The notes under the pieces: model-generated
What the model saw: only the letters and a program-made list of their open reading frames with translations
Database searches by the model: none
Told to the model about the DNA's origin: nothing
Made by a program: the position numbers and the translations under genes
From: Gammaproteobacteria bacterium
GTDB lineage: Bacteria > Pseudomonadota > Gammaproteobacteria > Xanthomonadales > Marinicellaceae
Assembly (NCBI GenBank): GCA_030426065.1
Contig: JAUHZH010000010.1
Span: 1-14,544, forward strand
Direction of reading: 5' to 3'
DNA length: 14,544 bases
Part shown: positions 7,406 to 14,400 of the stretch, one piece after another
Layout: each line of letters opens with the position of its first letter
Position numbering within the stretch: the stretch's first letter is position 1

Positions 7406-7980
7406 AAGATGGCAAAACCCGTTGCGCTTGGGCTGAGGGTCATGATGAAGCTTATGTTCGCTACCACGATGAAGAGTGGGGTCGACCGGTTCATGATGAT
7501 GCGGTTTGGTTTGAGTTTTTGACACTGGAAGGCGCTCAAGCGGGTTTGAGTTGGTCCACCATTTTGAACAAGCGTGCAGGATACCGTGCGGCTTTTGCCA
7601 ACTGGGACTACCTACAAGTGGCTCAATTTGATGAAGCCAAGATCCAAGCCTTGCGTGACAACCCCAACATCGTTCGCAACCAGTTGAAAATACGCTCAAC
7701 CGTGACCAACGCCCAAGCTTTGATCAAAGTGCAAAAAGAATTTAATAGCTTCAATGACTACATATGGCGTTTTGTCAGTGGTGAGCCCATCATCAACCAC
7801 TGGAAAACCATGGCGGAAGTGCCTGTCAGTACGGCTGAATCAGACGCCTTGAGTAAAGATTTAAAAAAGCGCGGCTTCAAATTCGTCGGCACCACCATCT
7901 GCTATGCCCTGATGCAAGCAACCGGAATGGTCAATGACCACACGGTTGATTGTTTTTGTTATAAGGAAACCCAAACATGA
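7402..7980 (+). CDS. tag: DNA-3-methyladenine glycosylase I
   Basis: This base-excision repair enzyme releases 3-methyladenine from alkylated DNA in the cytoplasm. The 192-residue protein aligns with E. coli Tag along its whole length. The structural zinc ligands are Cys8, His22, His180 and Cys184. The base-pocket residue equivalent to Glu38 is Glu43 in LEGAQAGLSW. The C-terminal VNDHTVDCFCY closes the zinc site. The ATG overlaps the stop of the MATE gene (ATGA), and a GGAG site at 7390-7393 lies inside that gene's end. The next gene also starts with an ATGA overlap. The surroundings show no ada or other alkylation-response gene, so this appears to be a housekeeping copy in a mixed operon. 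Confidence 0.95.
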   Translation: MKDGKTRCAWAEGHDEAYVRYHDEEWGRPVHDDAVWFEFLTLEGAQAGLSWSTILNKRAGYRAAFANWDYLQVAQFDEAKIQALRDNPNIVRNQLKIRSTVTNAQALIKVQKEFNSFNDYIWRFVSGEPIINHWKTMAEVPVSTAESDALSKDLKKRGFKFVGTTICYALMQATGMVNDHTVDCFCYKETQT

Positions 7981-8519
7981 AAACTTATGTATTGATTGCA
8001 ATGACCCTATTCACCGTTACTGAGGCCGAGGCCAATGACAACAGTAACATGCAAAAGCAGTTTTTTGACAACATGAAAACCCTGTGCGGCCAGGTGTTCG
8101 AGGGGAGGAGCTCTTTTCCTTTGGACCCCGATCATGATTTTGCTGGAAAAAAATTGGTGGCCACCATCAAGGACTGTGATGAAAACACCATCCGCATTCC
8201 ATTTGTGGTGGGAGCGGACCATTCCAGAACATGGATCTTGACATGGAGTGACCAGGGTTTGTTGTTCAAACACGATCACCGCCACAAAGACGGTACCCCA
8301 GATGAAATCACCAACTACGGCGGCTGGGCCAATGACACAGGCACCGCTTGGCAACAGTATTTCCCAGCAGACGAAGATACGGCCAAACTGATTCCGGCAG
8401 CCAGCACCAATGTCTGGATGTTTCATTATGACCATGAAACAGAAGTATTGACATATGACTTGAAGCGTCACGGCCAACCCCGGTATCAAGCCAAATTGAA
8501 ACTCAAGCACAATGATTGA
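7977..8519 (+). CDS. conserved secreted/periplasmic protein of unknown function
   Basis: The 180-residue protein carries a signal peptide of about 19 residues ending in AEA. I recognise the overall pattern (FFDNMKTLCG near the start, DFAGKKL, IRIPFVVG, SRTWILTW, KHDHRHKDG, then AASTNVWMF) as a family common in proteobacteria, but with no assigned function. Two cysteines (37 and 67) could form a disulfide. The HDHRH cluster at 99-103 could bind a metal, which is speculation. An AAGGAA site lies at 7963-7968, and the ATG overlaps the tag stop codon by four bases. The gene overlaps the following acetyltransferase by eight bases. Its placement between cytoplasmic enzymes gives no clue to its role. 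Confidence 0.75.
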   Translation: MKTYVLIAMTLFTVTEAEANDNSNMQKQFFDNMKTLCGQVFEGRSSFPLDPDHDFAGKKLVATIKDCDENTIRIPFVVGADHSRTWILTWSDQGLLFKHDHRHKDGTPDEITNYGGWANDTGTAWQQYFPADEDTAKLIPAASTNVWMFHYDHETEVLTYDLKRHGQPRYQAKLKLKHND

Positions 8520-9021
8520 GACCAACCGTTTGCACATCGAGCCGGTCAACCAAGGTGATGTGCAGATGATCTTTGATTTGTTCACGGATCCGGTTTGCAT
8601 CCGCTTCATTGGTGATCGCGGTATCAAAACCTTACAAGATGCTCAAGATTACATCGATGAAAAGTTCATCAAACACCACCAGCAGCACGGTTTTGCCATG
8701 TACAAAGTGGCGTTAAAAAATGGCCAAGGCATTGGTATCTGTGGTTTGATTCAACGGCTTGAAAACACGCCACCAGATCTGGGTTTTGGCTTCCTCAGTG
8801 ATTTCAGGGGCGGTGGTTATTGTACCGAAGCGGCTCAGGCTGTTTTGTCATTTGAACAGCAGAAGCACAACCACTCCATCCTGTTGGCATACACCGATCC
8901 TGAAAATGTGGCTTCGATGCGAGTGTTGGAAAAACTCGGCTTCGTTAAGCAACAAATCAGTCGACTTCCTGGGCAGGATTTCGACAGTGTTGTCTTTGAA
9001 CTGAAACCCAATTGTGCTTAA
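8512..9021 (+). CDS. GNAT-family N-acetyltransferase (RimJ/RimL-like)
   Basis: This is a 169-residue single-domain acetyltransferase that would use acetyl-CoA to modify an amine on a protein or small molecule. The N-terminus ETNRLHIEPVNQGDVQMIF is the usual opening of the RimJ/RimL branch. The acetyl-CoA pyrophosphate loop is RGGGYCTEA at 99-107, a variant of the common Q/RxxGxG/A. The late motif ENVASMRVLEKLGF (131-144) is also characteristic. The ATG lies eight bases inside the preceding gene's end, with no strong ribosome site of its own, so coupling is likely. The substrate cannot be inferred, and ribosomal-protein acetylation should not be assumed from the similarity. Confidence 0.88.
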   Translation: MIETNRLHIEPVNQGDVQMIFDLFTDPVCIRFIGDRGIKTLQDAQDYIDEKFIKHHQQHGFAMYKVALKNGQGIGICGLIQRLENTPPDLGFGFLSDFRGGGYCTEAAQAVLSFEQQKHNHSILLAYTDPENVASMRVLEKLGFVKQQISRLPGQDFDSVVFELKPNCA

Positions 9022-9046
9022 ATAAGCATTTTCTTTCGGCCTCACC

Positions 9047-11929
9047 ATGAAATCTATACTGACCATGGCACTGTTGAGTGCTTCATTCACTTCGTTGAGT
9101 CAAAACACCACCCTCAAAGGCAATGCCTTTTACCCCACACAAAGTCAACCCAAACAGTTGAAGTCGGCTGACCTCAATGGCGATGACCGCCCAGATCTGG
9201 TGGTGGTCAATGATCAATACAACGGTTTGACCGTCCATTACCGAGGCAACAACTTGGTTTTTTCTGAAGCCGATCAGTTGGGTGTCGTAGGACAAGTCAA
9301 TGACGTGGTGGCGGCAGACTTTGATCTGGATGGTGACCAAGACCTGTGGGTCGGTATGGCAGAATCCACAGAATCTCATGACCAAGACCTGTTGCTGGTC
9401 AATGATGGCAATGGAACATTTGCACAAAACACCCTGACCTTGGCGCACAACAGTTTCTTTTTGGGCACAGACCAGTTGGAGGTGGCGGACTTCAATGGTG
9501 ATGGCTTGCCCGATGTGCTTCGCATCCAAAGGCGGCCGGTGGATAAACCCGTGGGCGCTTTCATATACATCAATAACGGCAACTTGGGCTTCAATGAAAT
9601 TGAGTTGACTGTGGTTTTGGGTAAAGACGTTGTGGTCTCTGACTTTGACCAAGACGGTGATCTAGACATTGGTTCGCTGGAGGGATCTTTCGAAATTTTT
9701 TTGAATGATGGGCAAGGTGGTTTTTCAGACCAATCCGTTTTGGCAACCAACCTGCAATTTCAAGACTACAGCAATGTCGCCTTTGCGGACATCAACCAGG
9801 ATGGTTTGATGGACATTCAATTTTTCCATCAACACTTTGGCTTACCGAGAAGCATCAACCAAGGCAATGGACAGTTTGAATCTGAATCGTTCATCTATTT
9901 AGACTCCCCTGGCATTCAGAACGGAACTTTTGTTGACATGAATGACGATGGGGTGTTGGATTTGTGGCTGGTTCATCAAAACAACAACCCAAGCGAAGTG
10001 ATTTTATCAGCAACAGATGGTTTCATTGATTTCGACGTGAACTTTTCACTGCAAAATGAAAACAACCGTGCCATGGCTGTTGATGTCAGCACAACAGGAG
10101 AAGGGGCTGAAATTGTGACCTTGGGAACCAGTGGTTTGAAAGCCTGGGGTGGAAGTAGTCAAAACGGGTTTCAATATCATGATCAAGCACCCATCAACGG
10201 TGCTTGGTTGAGTCCGGTGTCGATGACTTTGGCAGACATGGATGGGGACGGAAAAAATGACGTGGTTACCATCGATCACGCCGGCGTTTCAGTGGCCAGA
10301 GGCATCAACAAAACACAATTTAATACCAGTGAACGCTGGATTGAAACCGATGTGTTCAGGGGTTACTTGGCCGACATCAACCAGGATGGTTTGGTGGATG
10401 TGGCATCGATCAACCAATCCGGTGGTATTCGATTGATGATCAACAATGGCCAACAAGGATTTGATGTCCAAGTGGTGACACAGGAAAGTTTAGCTCAATA
10501 CCGTTTGGCCTTGACTGATGTTGATCAAGACGGTGATGTGGACATGATCGCTCAGGCTTATTTGGGTGATATCAAAGTGTTTGAGAACCAAGCCGGCGTG
10601 TTTGACCTAAGCCAAACGATTTCAGGCGGGTTCGCTTCTTTACAAGTGATGGACATGAACAACGATGGGCAGGTGGAGTTATTGGCTTTGAATTACTTAC
10701 CCACTTTTGGAGAGATCGACCTGGGGTTCATTGTTTACACATTCACAGGAGGCGCGTTCAATAAATTGGATGTCTTGCCTTCTACGGCATCGCCAACCAA
10801 CCACTACCTGATGCAACCTTTCAAAGGTGATGAACATCAGCAATTGCTGATTTTGGACTCAGGTCAGTATTACCTGGTTTCATTCAATGGCACAGAATTA
10901 TTGGTAGAAAACGCGTTCCCAGGATTGACGGGTGTTTACCCATCACAAACTGCCGACATCAATGGTGACGGTGTGTGGGACTTTTTCAATATTTTTGGAC
11001 AGGTTCAGTTATCCGATGGTGGCGGGTTCAATGAATCCACATTCCACAATCGAGTCGGTGACATTCACACGGCCACAGGTGATGTGGATGGAGACACTGA
11101 TGTGGATGTGGTGGTTTATGATTCCACCTACGGCTTCACCACTTACATCAACACCCGCATTGACCAAGATTTCAGCGGTTTGTGGTTCAACCTCGAGCAA
11201 AGTGGTCATGGTTTACAAGTGGAAGAAGTGGTGTCCAATGGCATCCCGCAAGTTAATCTGGCTTGGTATGTTTATCACAACGGAGAACCCATGTGGGTCA
11301 CGGGTGCCGGCCCGGTGGATGGCGATTCGGCCACCATTCCCTTGTACATCACCAGCGGTGCGGAATTTGGCTCAGGCTTCAACAGCGCCGATGTATTGGT
11401 GGAAGCTTGGGGCAGCATGACGTTGACCATGACGGGTCAAAACACCATGGTGATGGACTGGGATGGCAGTGATTATGGTTTCAGTACTGGCAGCATGACG
11501 TTGAGCCGTTTGTCGAACTTGAAAGCAGTGGATCAAAGCGATGAAGGCATCCAAACCTGCCATTCAGGTTCTTGGTATGCACCGAGTGAAAGTGGCCATG
11601 GTTATTTGGTGCAGGTGATTGACGGTGATCCGGCGCGCATGATTTTGACCTGGTTCACTTATTTGGATGGACAACAACACTGGATGATAGCCGATGGTTT
11701 GATCGAAGGAGATCAAGCCACCCTGACGGCCTACCAAGCTTCAGGCCCTAACTTCCCGCCAGATTACAATGCAGGAGACTACCAACAAAGTGTTTGGGGC
11801 AGCATCACTTTCAAGGTCAACAGCAACGATGGCGCCACCGTCACTTGGCAACCCGATGACCCTGCATTTGAGGCAGGCATTTTGGATGTGGTTAAATTGA
11901 CCCACATTGATCGTTATAGGTGTCTTTGA
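9047..11929 (+). CDS. large secreted FG-GAP/VCBS-repeat protein with duplicated C-terminal domain
   Basis: This 960-residue exported protein has a signal peptide of about 19 residues. Residues 38-695 contain about twelve Asp/Asn-rich elements of the form ADxNxDGxxD, at about 41, 90, 148, 199, 248, 297, 397, 442, 491, 536, 637 and 679. They are the calcium-binding loops of FG-GAP/VCBS blades, suggesting a beta-propeller. After these come two related ~115-residue units (707-822 and 838-950). Both share an SG-x-W-[FY] opening, an ESGHG or QSGHG motif, a W-[FY]-x-Y element, an MWVTG or HWMIADG strand, then GDxAT. Cys838 and Cys959 may bridge the second unit. There is no sortase-type or type IX-like tail. 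Such proteins are commonly extracellular adhesins or surface proteins, but the function here is unknown. The start lacks a clear ribosome site. The stop shares one base with the next ATG. Confidence 0.85.
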   Translation: MKSILTMALLSASFTSLSQNTTLKGNAFYPTQSQPKQLKSADLNGDDRPDLVVVNDQYNGLTVHYRGNNLVFSEADQLGVVGQVNDVVAADFDLDGDQDLWVGMAESTESHDQDLLLVNDGNGTFAQNTLTLAHNSFFLGTDQLEVADFNGDGLPDVLRIQRRPVDKPVGAFIYINNGNLGFNEIELTVVLGKDVVVSDFDQDGDLDIGSLEGSFEIFLNDGQGGFSDQSVLATNLQFQDYSNVAFADINQDGLMDIQFFHQHFGLPRSINQGNGQFESESFIYLDSPGIQNGTFVDMNDDGVLDLWLVHQNNNPSEVILSATDGFIDFDVNFSLQNENNRAMAVDVSTTGEGAEIVTLGTSGLKAWGGSSQNGFQYHDQAPINGAWLSPVSMTLADMDGDGKNDVVTIDHAGVSVARGINKTQFNTSERWIETDVFRGYLADINQDGLVDVASINQSGGIRLMINNGQQGFDVQVVTQESLAQYRLALTDVDQDGDVDMIAQAYLGDIKVFENQAGVFDLSQTISGGFASLQVMDMNNDGQVELLALNYLPTFGEIDLGFIVYTFTGGAFNKLDVLPSTASPTNHYLMQPFKGDEHQQLLILDSGQYYLVSFNGTELLVENAFPGLTGVYPSQTADINGDGVWDFFNIFGQVQLSDGGGFNESTFHNRVGDIHTATGDVDGDTDVDVVVYDSTYGFTTYINTRIDQDFSGLWFNLEQSGHGLQVEEVVSNGIPQVNLAWYVYHNGEPMWVTGAGPVDGDSATIPLYITSGAEFGSGFNSADVLVEAWGSMTLTMTGQNTMVMDWDGSDYGFSTGSMTLSRLSNLKAVDQSDEGIQTCHSGSWYAPSESGHGYLVQVIDGDPARMILTWFTYLDGQQHWMIADGLIEGDQATLTAYQASGPNFPPDYNAGDYQQSVWGSITFKVNSNDGATVTWQPDDPAFEAGILDVVKLTHIDRYRCL

Positions 11930-12399
11930 TGAAAACGGGAAGTTGCCTCTGTGGCCAAATCCAATTGAAACTGACGGGCGAACCTTTGGTGACCCATGCC
12001 TGCCACTGTGTGGAGTGTCAGAAAATCACCGGCAGTGCCTATGGTGTCAACCTGTGGGTTGAAGCCAAAGACGTTGAAGTCAGTCAGGGTGAGTTGAAAT
12101 CATTCACCACCCAAGGTGGCAGTGGCCAGCCCCATGATGTGCACTTTTGTGGTGACTGCGGTTCAGCCATCTACAGCCGCTACCATGCCGCCCCACCCCA
12201 GTTCTTGTTTTTGCGTTCGGGTTGTTTGGATGATTCCAGTGACATCAGGCCTGACGTGCACATATTCTTGAAAGACCGACAAGATGGGGTGAAGGTTGGT
12301 GAGGACACACCGCAATACGAAGGCTATTATCATTTCAAAGAAGTGTGGTCAGAGGCCAGTCAAATGCGATTCAAGCAAATCCTTTCTCAACCATCATAA
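11929..12399 (+). CDS. GFA-domain (Mss4-like fold) zinc protein
   Basis: This is a 156-residue cytoplasmic protein of the glutathione-dependent formaldehyde-activating (GFA)/CENP-V domain family. The zinc-binding cysteines are all present: Cys6 and Cys8 in SCLCG, Cys25, Cys27 and Cys30 in HACHCVECQ, and Cys74 and Cys77 in HFCGDCGSA. The historic formaldehyde-glutathione activity is established for very few members, so the family name should not be read as a function. The ATG at 11929 overlaps the preceding TGA (TGATG), and AGGTG at 11918-11922 sits at a good distance. An upstream in-frame GTG at 11920 is less likely. It is the last gene of the + strand string, and no clear terminator follows. 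Confidence 0.88.
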   Translation: MKTGSCLCGQIQLKLTGEPLVTHACHCVECQKITGSAYGVNLWVEAKDVEVSQGELKSFTTQGGSGQPHDVHFCGDCGSAIYSRYHAAPPQFLFLRSGCLDDSSDIRPDVHIFLKDRQDGVKVGEDTPQYEGYYHFKEVWSEASQMRFKQILSQPS

Positions 12400-12447
12400 G
12401 CCATCAGCGACTTGTCAGAAAGTTGCCAGAATGGGGTTTTATACTGG

Positions 12448-12470
12448 GTGCATTCATTCAAAGGATGCAC
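12448..12470. repeat. inverted repeat overlapping a ribosome-binding site
   Basis: GTGCAT (12448-12453) and ATGCAC (12465-12470) are exact inverted copies, with an 11-base gap containing most of the AAGGA site of the possible small ORF at 12473. A hairpin would partly mask that site. It lies in the 146-bp convergent gap between the GFA and GtrA genes, where no T-rich terminator is visible. Confidence 0.3.
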
Positions 12471-12472
12471 TC

Positions 12473-12721
12473 ATGAAAACTTTTCAAACCCTACCTGATG
12501 ATGTGGACCAGTGGCCCAGCGATGCTTTGCTGGTGCCGTTTGACATCAGTTATCTGGATGCCGCTCGGGGGCAAAAACCCAAAACTTGGCCAAAACAAAC
12601 GTCGCCAAAGGAACACAAACCATCAAGATCGGCGCGGCTTGTGTCGAGTAATCCAGTTTTAATTGGTGAGCCAAAAGATAAACCCCCACTTGGTGCAACA
12701 ACAAAGCCGTCAGAGAACTGA
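12473..12721 (+). CDS. possible small ORF, or N-terminal remnant, antisense to the GtrA gene end
   Basis: An 82-codon frame begins with MKTFQTLPDDVDQWPSDALL. It has unusually good initiation signals: AAGGA at 12461-12465, seven bases before the ATG, and a -10-like TATACT at 12440-12445. No matching -35 was found. From 12546 onward it runs antisense to the GtrA gene. There the translation becomes Lys/Pro/Ser-rich and looks like a shadow frame. The first ~25 codons, which lie outside GtrA, may be the head of a truncated gene, or the whole frame may be a short overlapping gene. I recognise no family. It is listed because the start region is otherwise unexplained. Confidence 0.25.
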   Translation: MKTFQTLPDDVDQWPSDALLVPFDISYLDAARGQKPKTWPKQTSPKEHKPSRSARLVSSNPVLIGEPKDKPPLGATTKPSEN

Positions 12722-12959
12722 CCACAAAGCGAGGAAATCGTGAACGATGAGACCTTTGGTCTTTGAAGGTGAAAAAATAATGACCCATATAGGCGCTGAT
12801 CAGACCACCGACAAAGCCCAGAGCATGGGCCCAGAAGGGTGCCCAACCTTGGTGTTCATGCATCAGATAGCCGATACCAAAGTGAACCACAGTGGCAATA
12901 ACACCGACGACACCATATCGACACAGTTGGTAAAACAAGGGTTTATTCAAAGGCAACAT
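12546..12959 (-). CDS. GtrA-family four-helix membrane protein
   Basis: The 137-residue inner-membrane protein has four hydrophobic segments at about 14-34, 42-64, 77-98 and 108-129. The GtrA signature is visible: a CRYGVVGVIATVVHFGIGYL opening and SAYMGHYFFTFK around 55-66, with a KFWVF ending. GtrA-like proteins are linked to movement of undecaprenyl-phosphate sugars in cell-surface polysaccharide or teichoic-acid decoration, usually next to a glycosyltransferase such as GtrB. No such partner is in this window. The gene overlaps the end of the Rieske gene by 17 bases, so it belongs to the hemE operon. Its link with haem synthesis is unexplained. Confidence 0.82.
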   Translation of the reverse strand: MLPLNKPLFYQLCRYGVVGVIATVVHFGIGYLMHEHQGWAPFWAHALGFVGGLISAYMGHYFFTFKDQRSHRSRFPRFVVSSLTALLLHQVGVYLLAHQLKLDYSTQAAPILMVCVPLATFVLAKFWVFAPERHPDN

Positions 12960-13278
12960 ACAAGGCGTTGTCGTCCATCGAAGTGATCAGTTTTTTCAAA
13001 GATTGTCCGGCACATGGTCCCGCCAAACAGACCCCTGACTCAGGGTCAAAAGTGGCGCCATGGGCTGGACAAACCACCTGCTTTTCTGGGGTTTCCAAAA
13101 AGGCATTTTCGGCATAATCCATGCGTCGACCTTGGTGAGGACATTCATTGATGAAAGCGGTGTATTGTGTGGCGGAACGCTTCACCATCACCGAAACAAA
13201 GCCATGGTCGGTTTGGATGCTGTGTTCACTCCACGCGTCCATGGGGATGTCTATCAATTGTGCCAGCTTGTGTTTCAT
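12943..13278 (-). CDS. small Rieske [2Fe-2S] protein
   Basis: This is a 111-residue soluble single-domain Rieske ferredoxin-like protein. The cluster ligands are Cys46 and His48 in CPHQG, and Cys70 and His73 in CPAHGATF. The later GVCLAGPCAGQSL segment gives the proline loop and two further cysteines, 84 and 89. It lacks a signal peptide or membrane anchor, so it is not a bc1-type Rieske subunit. It resembles ferredoxin subunits of dioxygenases or NirD-like proteins, but no oxygenase gene is nearby. The ATG overlaps the hemE stop by four bases (ATGA), indicating tight co-expression. A role as electron carrier linked to haem metabolism is inference only. Confidence 0.88.
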   Translation of the reverse strand: MKHKLAQLIDIPMDAWSEHSIQTDHGFVSVMVKRSATQYTAFINECPHQGRRMDYAENAFLETPEKQVVCPAHGATFDPESGVCLAGPCAGQSLKKLITSMDDNALYVAFE

Positions 13279-14330
13279 GTCCTTGATGAGTGGCGTCGGA
13301 CGGCATCGACCAAGACAGCCACTTTTTCAGGTTCCATGTCAGGTTGCATGCCATGACCCATATTAAAAATGTGACCTGGTTGGTCACCATAGGCGTCGAG
13401 AACTTGCTTCACAGCCCCATCTATGAAGGCATCACTGGCATACAAAGTGGCAGGATCCAAATTGCCTTGTAAAGCAACCCGCCCTTCAGTCAAATTCAAT
13501 GCTTCATCGATGTTGATGGTCCAGTCAACCCCCAAGCCAGCACAACCGGTTCGGGAAAGTGCAGGCAATGAGCGGTTGGCACCTTTGCTGAACAAGATGA
13601 TCGGCGTGTCTTGGTATCCTGCGTTTTTCAAGCCTTCAACAATCTGTTTCATGTATTTCAGAGAAAATGCAGCAAAATCAGCAGGACTCAACACTCCACC
13701 CCAACTGTCGAAAATTTGTACCGCTGAAGCACCGGCTTCAATTTGTCCTGCCAAATACGAAACGGTGGACTGGGCCAGTTTGTCCAACAATTGGTGAGCC
13801 AACTCAGGTGATTTGTACAGCAAGGCTTTGGATTTTGCATAGGATTTGCTGCCACCGTTTTCTAGCATGTATGTCAACAAGGTCCAAGGGCTGCCAGCAA
13901 AACCAATCAAAGGCACCCGGCCATTCAATGTTTTTGTCGTCAATGACACGGCGTCCATCACATACTGCAAATCATCGGCACCCACGATGGGCAAATCGTC
14001 AATGTCTTTGGCACAGGTGATGGGCCTTTCAAACTTGGGTCCCTCACCTTGAACAAAGTACAAACCCAAACCCATGGCATCAGGAATGGTCAGAATATCA
14101 GAAAAAATGATGGCTGCATCAAGCGGAAAGCGATCCAATGGCTGAATCGTGACTTCACAGGCCAATTCAGGATTACTGGCCATGGACATGAAATCACCTG
14201 CTTGGGCGCGAACGGCTCGATACTCAGGCAAATAGCGTCCGGCTTGACGCATCAACCAAACCGGTGTGCGCTCGGTTTTTTCGCGCTTCAATGCACGCAA
14301 AAACAAATCATTGGTTAACTTCATGGACAT
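13275..14330 (-). CDS. hemE: uroporphyrinogen decarboxylase
   Basis: This cytoplasmic haem-biosynthesis enzyme removes four carboxyl groups from uroporphyrinogen III to give coproporphyrinogen III. The 351-residue protein matches E. coli HemE throughout. Visible hallmarks are MRQAGRYLPEYR (27-38, substrate-binding arginines 28 and 32), FSDILTIPDAMG with catalytic-site Asp78, and GFAGSPWTLLTYM. Further on are FDSWGGVL, ALQGNLDP and C-terminal FNMGHG with His326. The start is ambiguous between ATG 14330 and ATG 14324 two codons later, since neither has a clear ribosome site. The second matches the E. coli N-terminus better. An extended -10 promoter at 14352-14360 would give a leader of about 15 bases. 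It heads an operon with the Rieske and GtrA genes. Confidence 0.96.
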   Translation of the reverse strand: MSMKLTNDLFLRALKREKTERTPVWLMRQAGRYLPEYRAVRAQAGDFMSMASNPELACEVTIQPLDRFPLDAAIIFSDILTIPDAMGLGLYFVQGEGPKFERPITCAKDIDDLPIVGADDLQYVMDAVSLTTKTLNGRVPLIGFAGSPWTLLTYMLENGGSKSYAKSKALLYKSPELAHQLLDKLAQSTVSYLAGQIEAGASAVQIFDSWGGVLSPADFAAFSLKYMKQIVEGLKNAGYQDTPIILFSKGANRSLPALSRTGCAGLGVDWTINIDEALNLTEGRVALQGNLDPATLYASDAFIDGAVKQVLDAYGDQPGHIFNMGHGMQPDMEPEKVAVLVDAVRRHSSRT

Positions 14331-14351
14331 GAACGACAGTCAAAAGCGCTT

Positions 14352-14360
14352 ATTTTATCA
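14352..14360 (-). promoter_or_regulatory. extended -10 promoter for the hemE operon
   Basis: Read on the minus strand this is TGATAAAAT, an extended -10 (TGnTAAAAT). The likely transcription start is about seven bases further on, near 14345, giving a short leader before hemE. The -35 position (14375-14380) reads GGTCAA, which is poor and consistent with reliance on the extended -10. Confidence 0.55.
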
Positions 14361-14388
14361 GCATTTAGTGAGACTTGACCGGCTGTTC

Positions 14389-14397
14389 TGATAAAAT
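14389..14397 (+). promoter_or_regulatory. divergent extended -10 promoter with GC-rich discriminator
   Basis: TGATAAAAT occurs again on the + strand, followed by CCCGGCC before the expected start near 14404. Such a GC-rich discriminator is typical of growth-regulated stable-RNA promoters, although protein genes can have one. Together with the hemE promoter it forms a perfect 10-bp inverted repeat (14352-14361 and 14388-14397, 26-base gap). No good -35 is present at the usual distance. Confidence 0.5.
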
Positions 14398-14400
14398 CCC

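Noticed and set aside
8007..8627. 206-codon minus-strand frame
   Set aside because: It is opposite two genes with a recognised family pattern and good starts; its product resembles no known family.
9083..9652. 189-codon minus-strand frame within the FG-GAP gene
   Set aside because: Antisense to Asp-rich repeats, which generate long Val/Ile/His-rich shadow frames; no independent start signals.
10931..11420. 162-codon + strand frame in a second frame of the FG-GAP gene
   Set aside because: Met/Trp/Thr-rich out-of-frame translation of the repeat protein; no domain.
11920..11928. GTG start for the GFA protein
   Set aside because: The ATG at 11929 has AGGTG at proper spacing and the usual short N-terminus before the SCLCG motif; starting at 11920 would put the ribosome site on the start codon.
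13060..14318. Several + strand frames opposite hemE and the Rieske gene
   Set aside because: All are antisense to confidently identified conserved enzymes.
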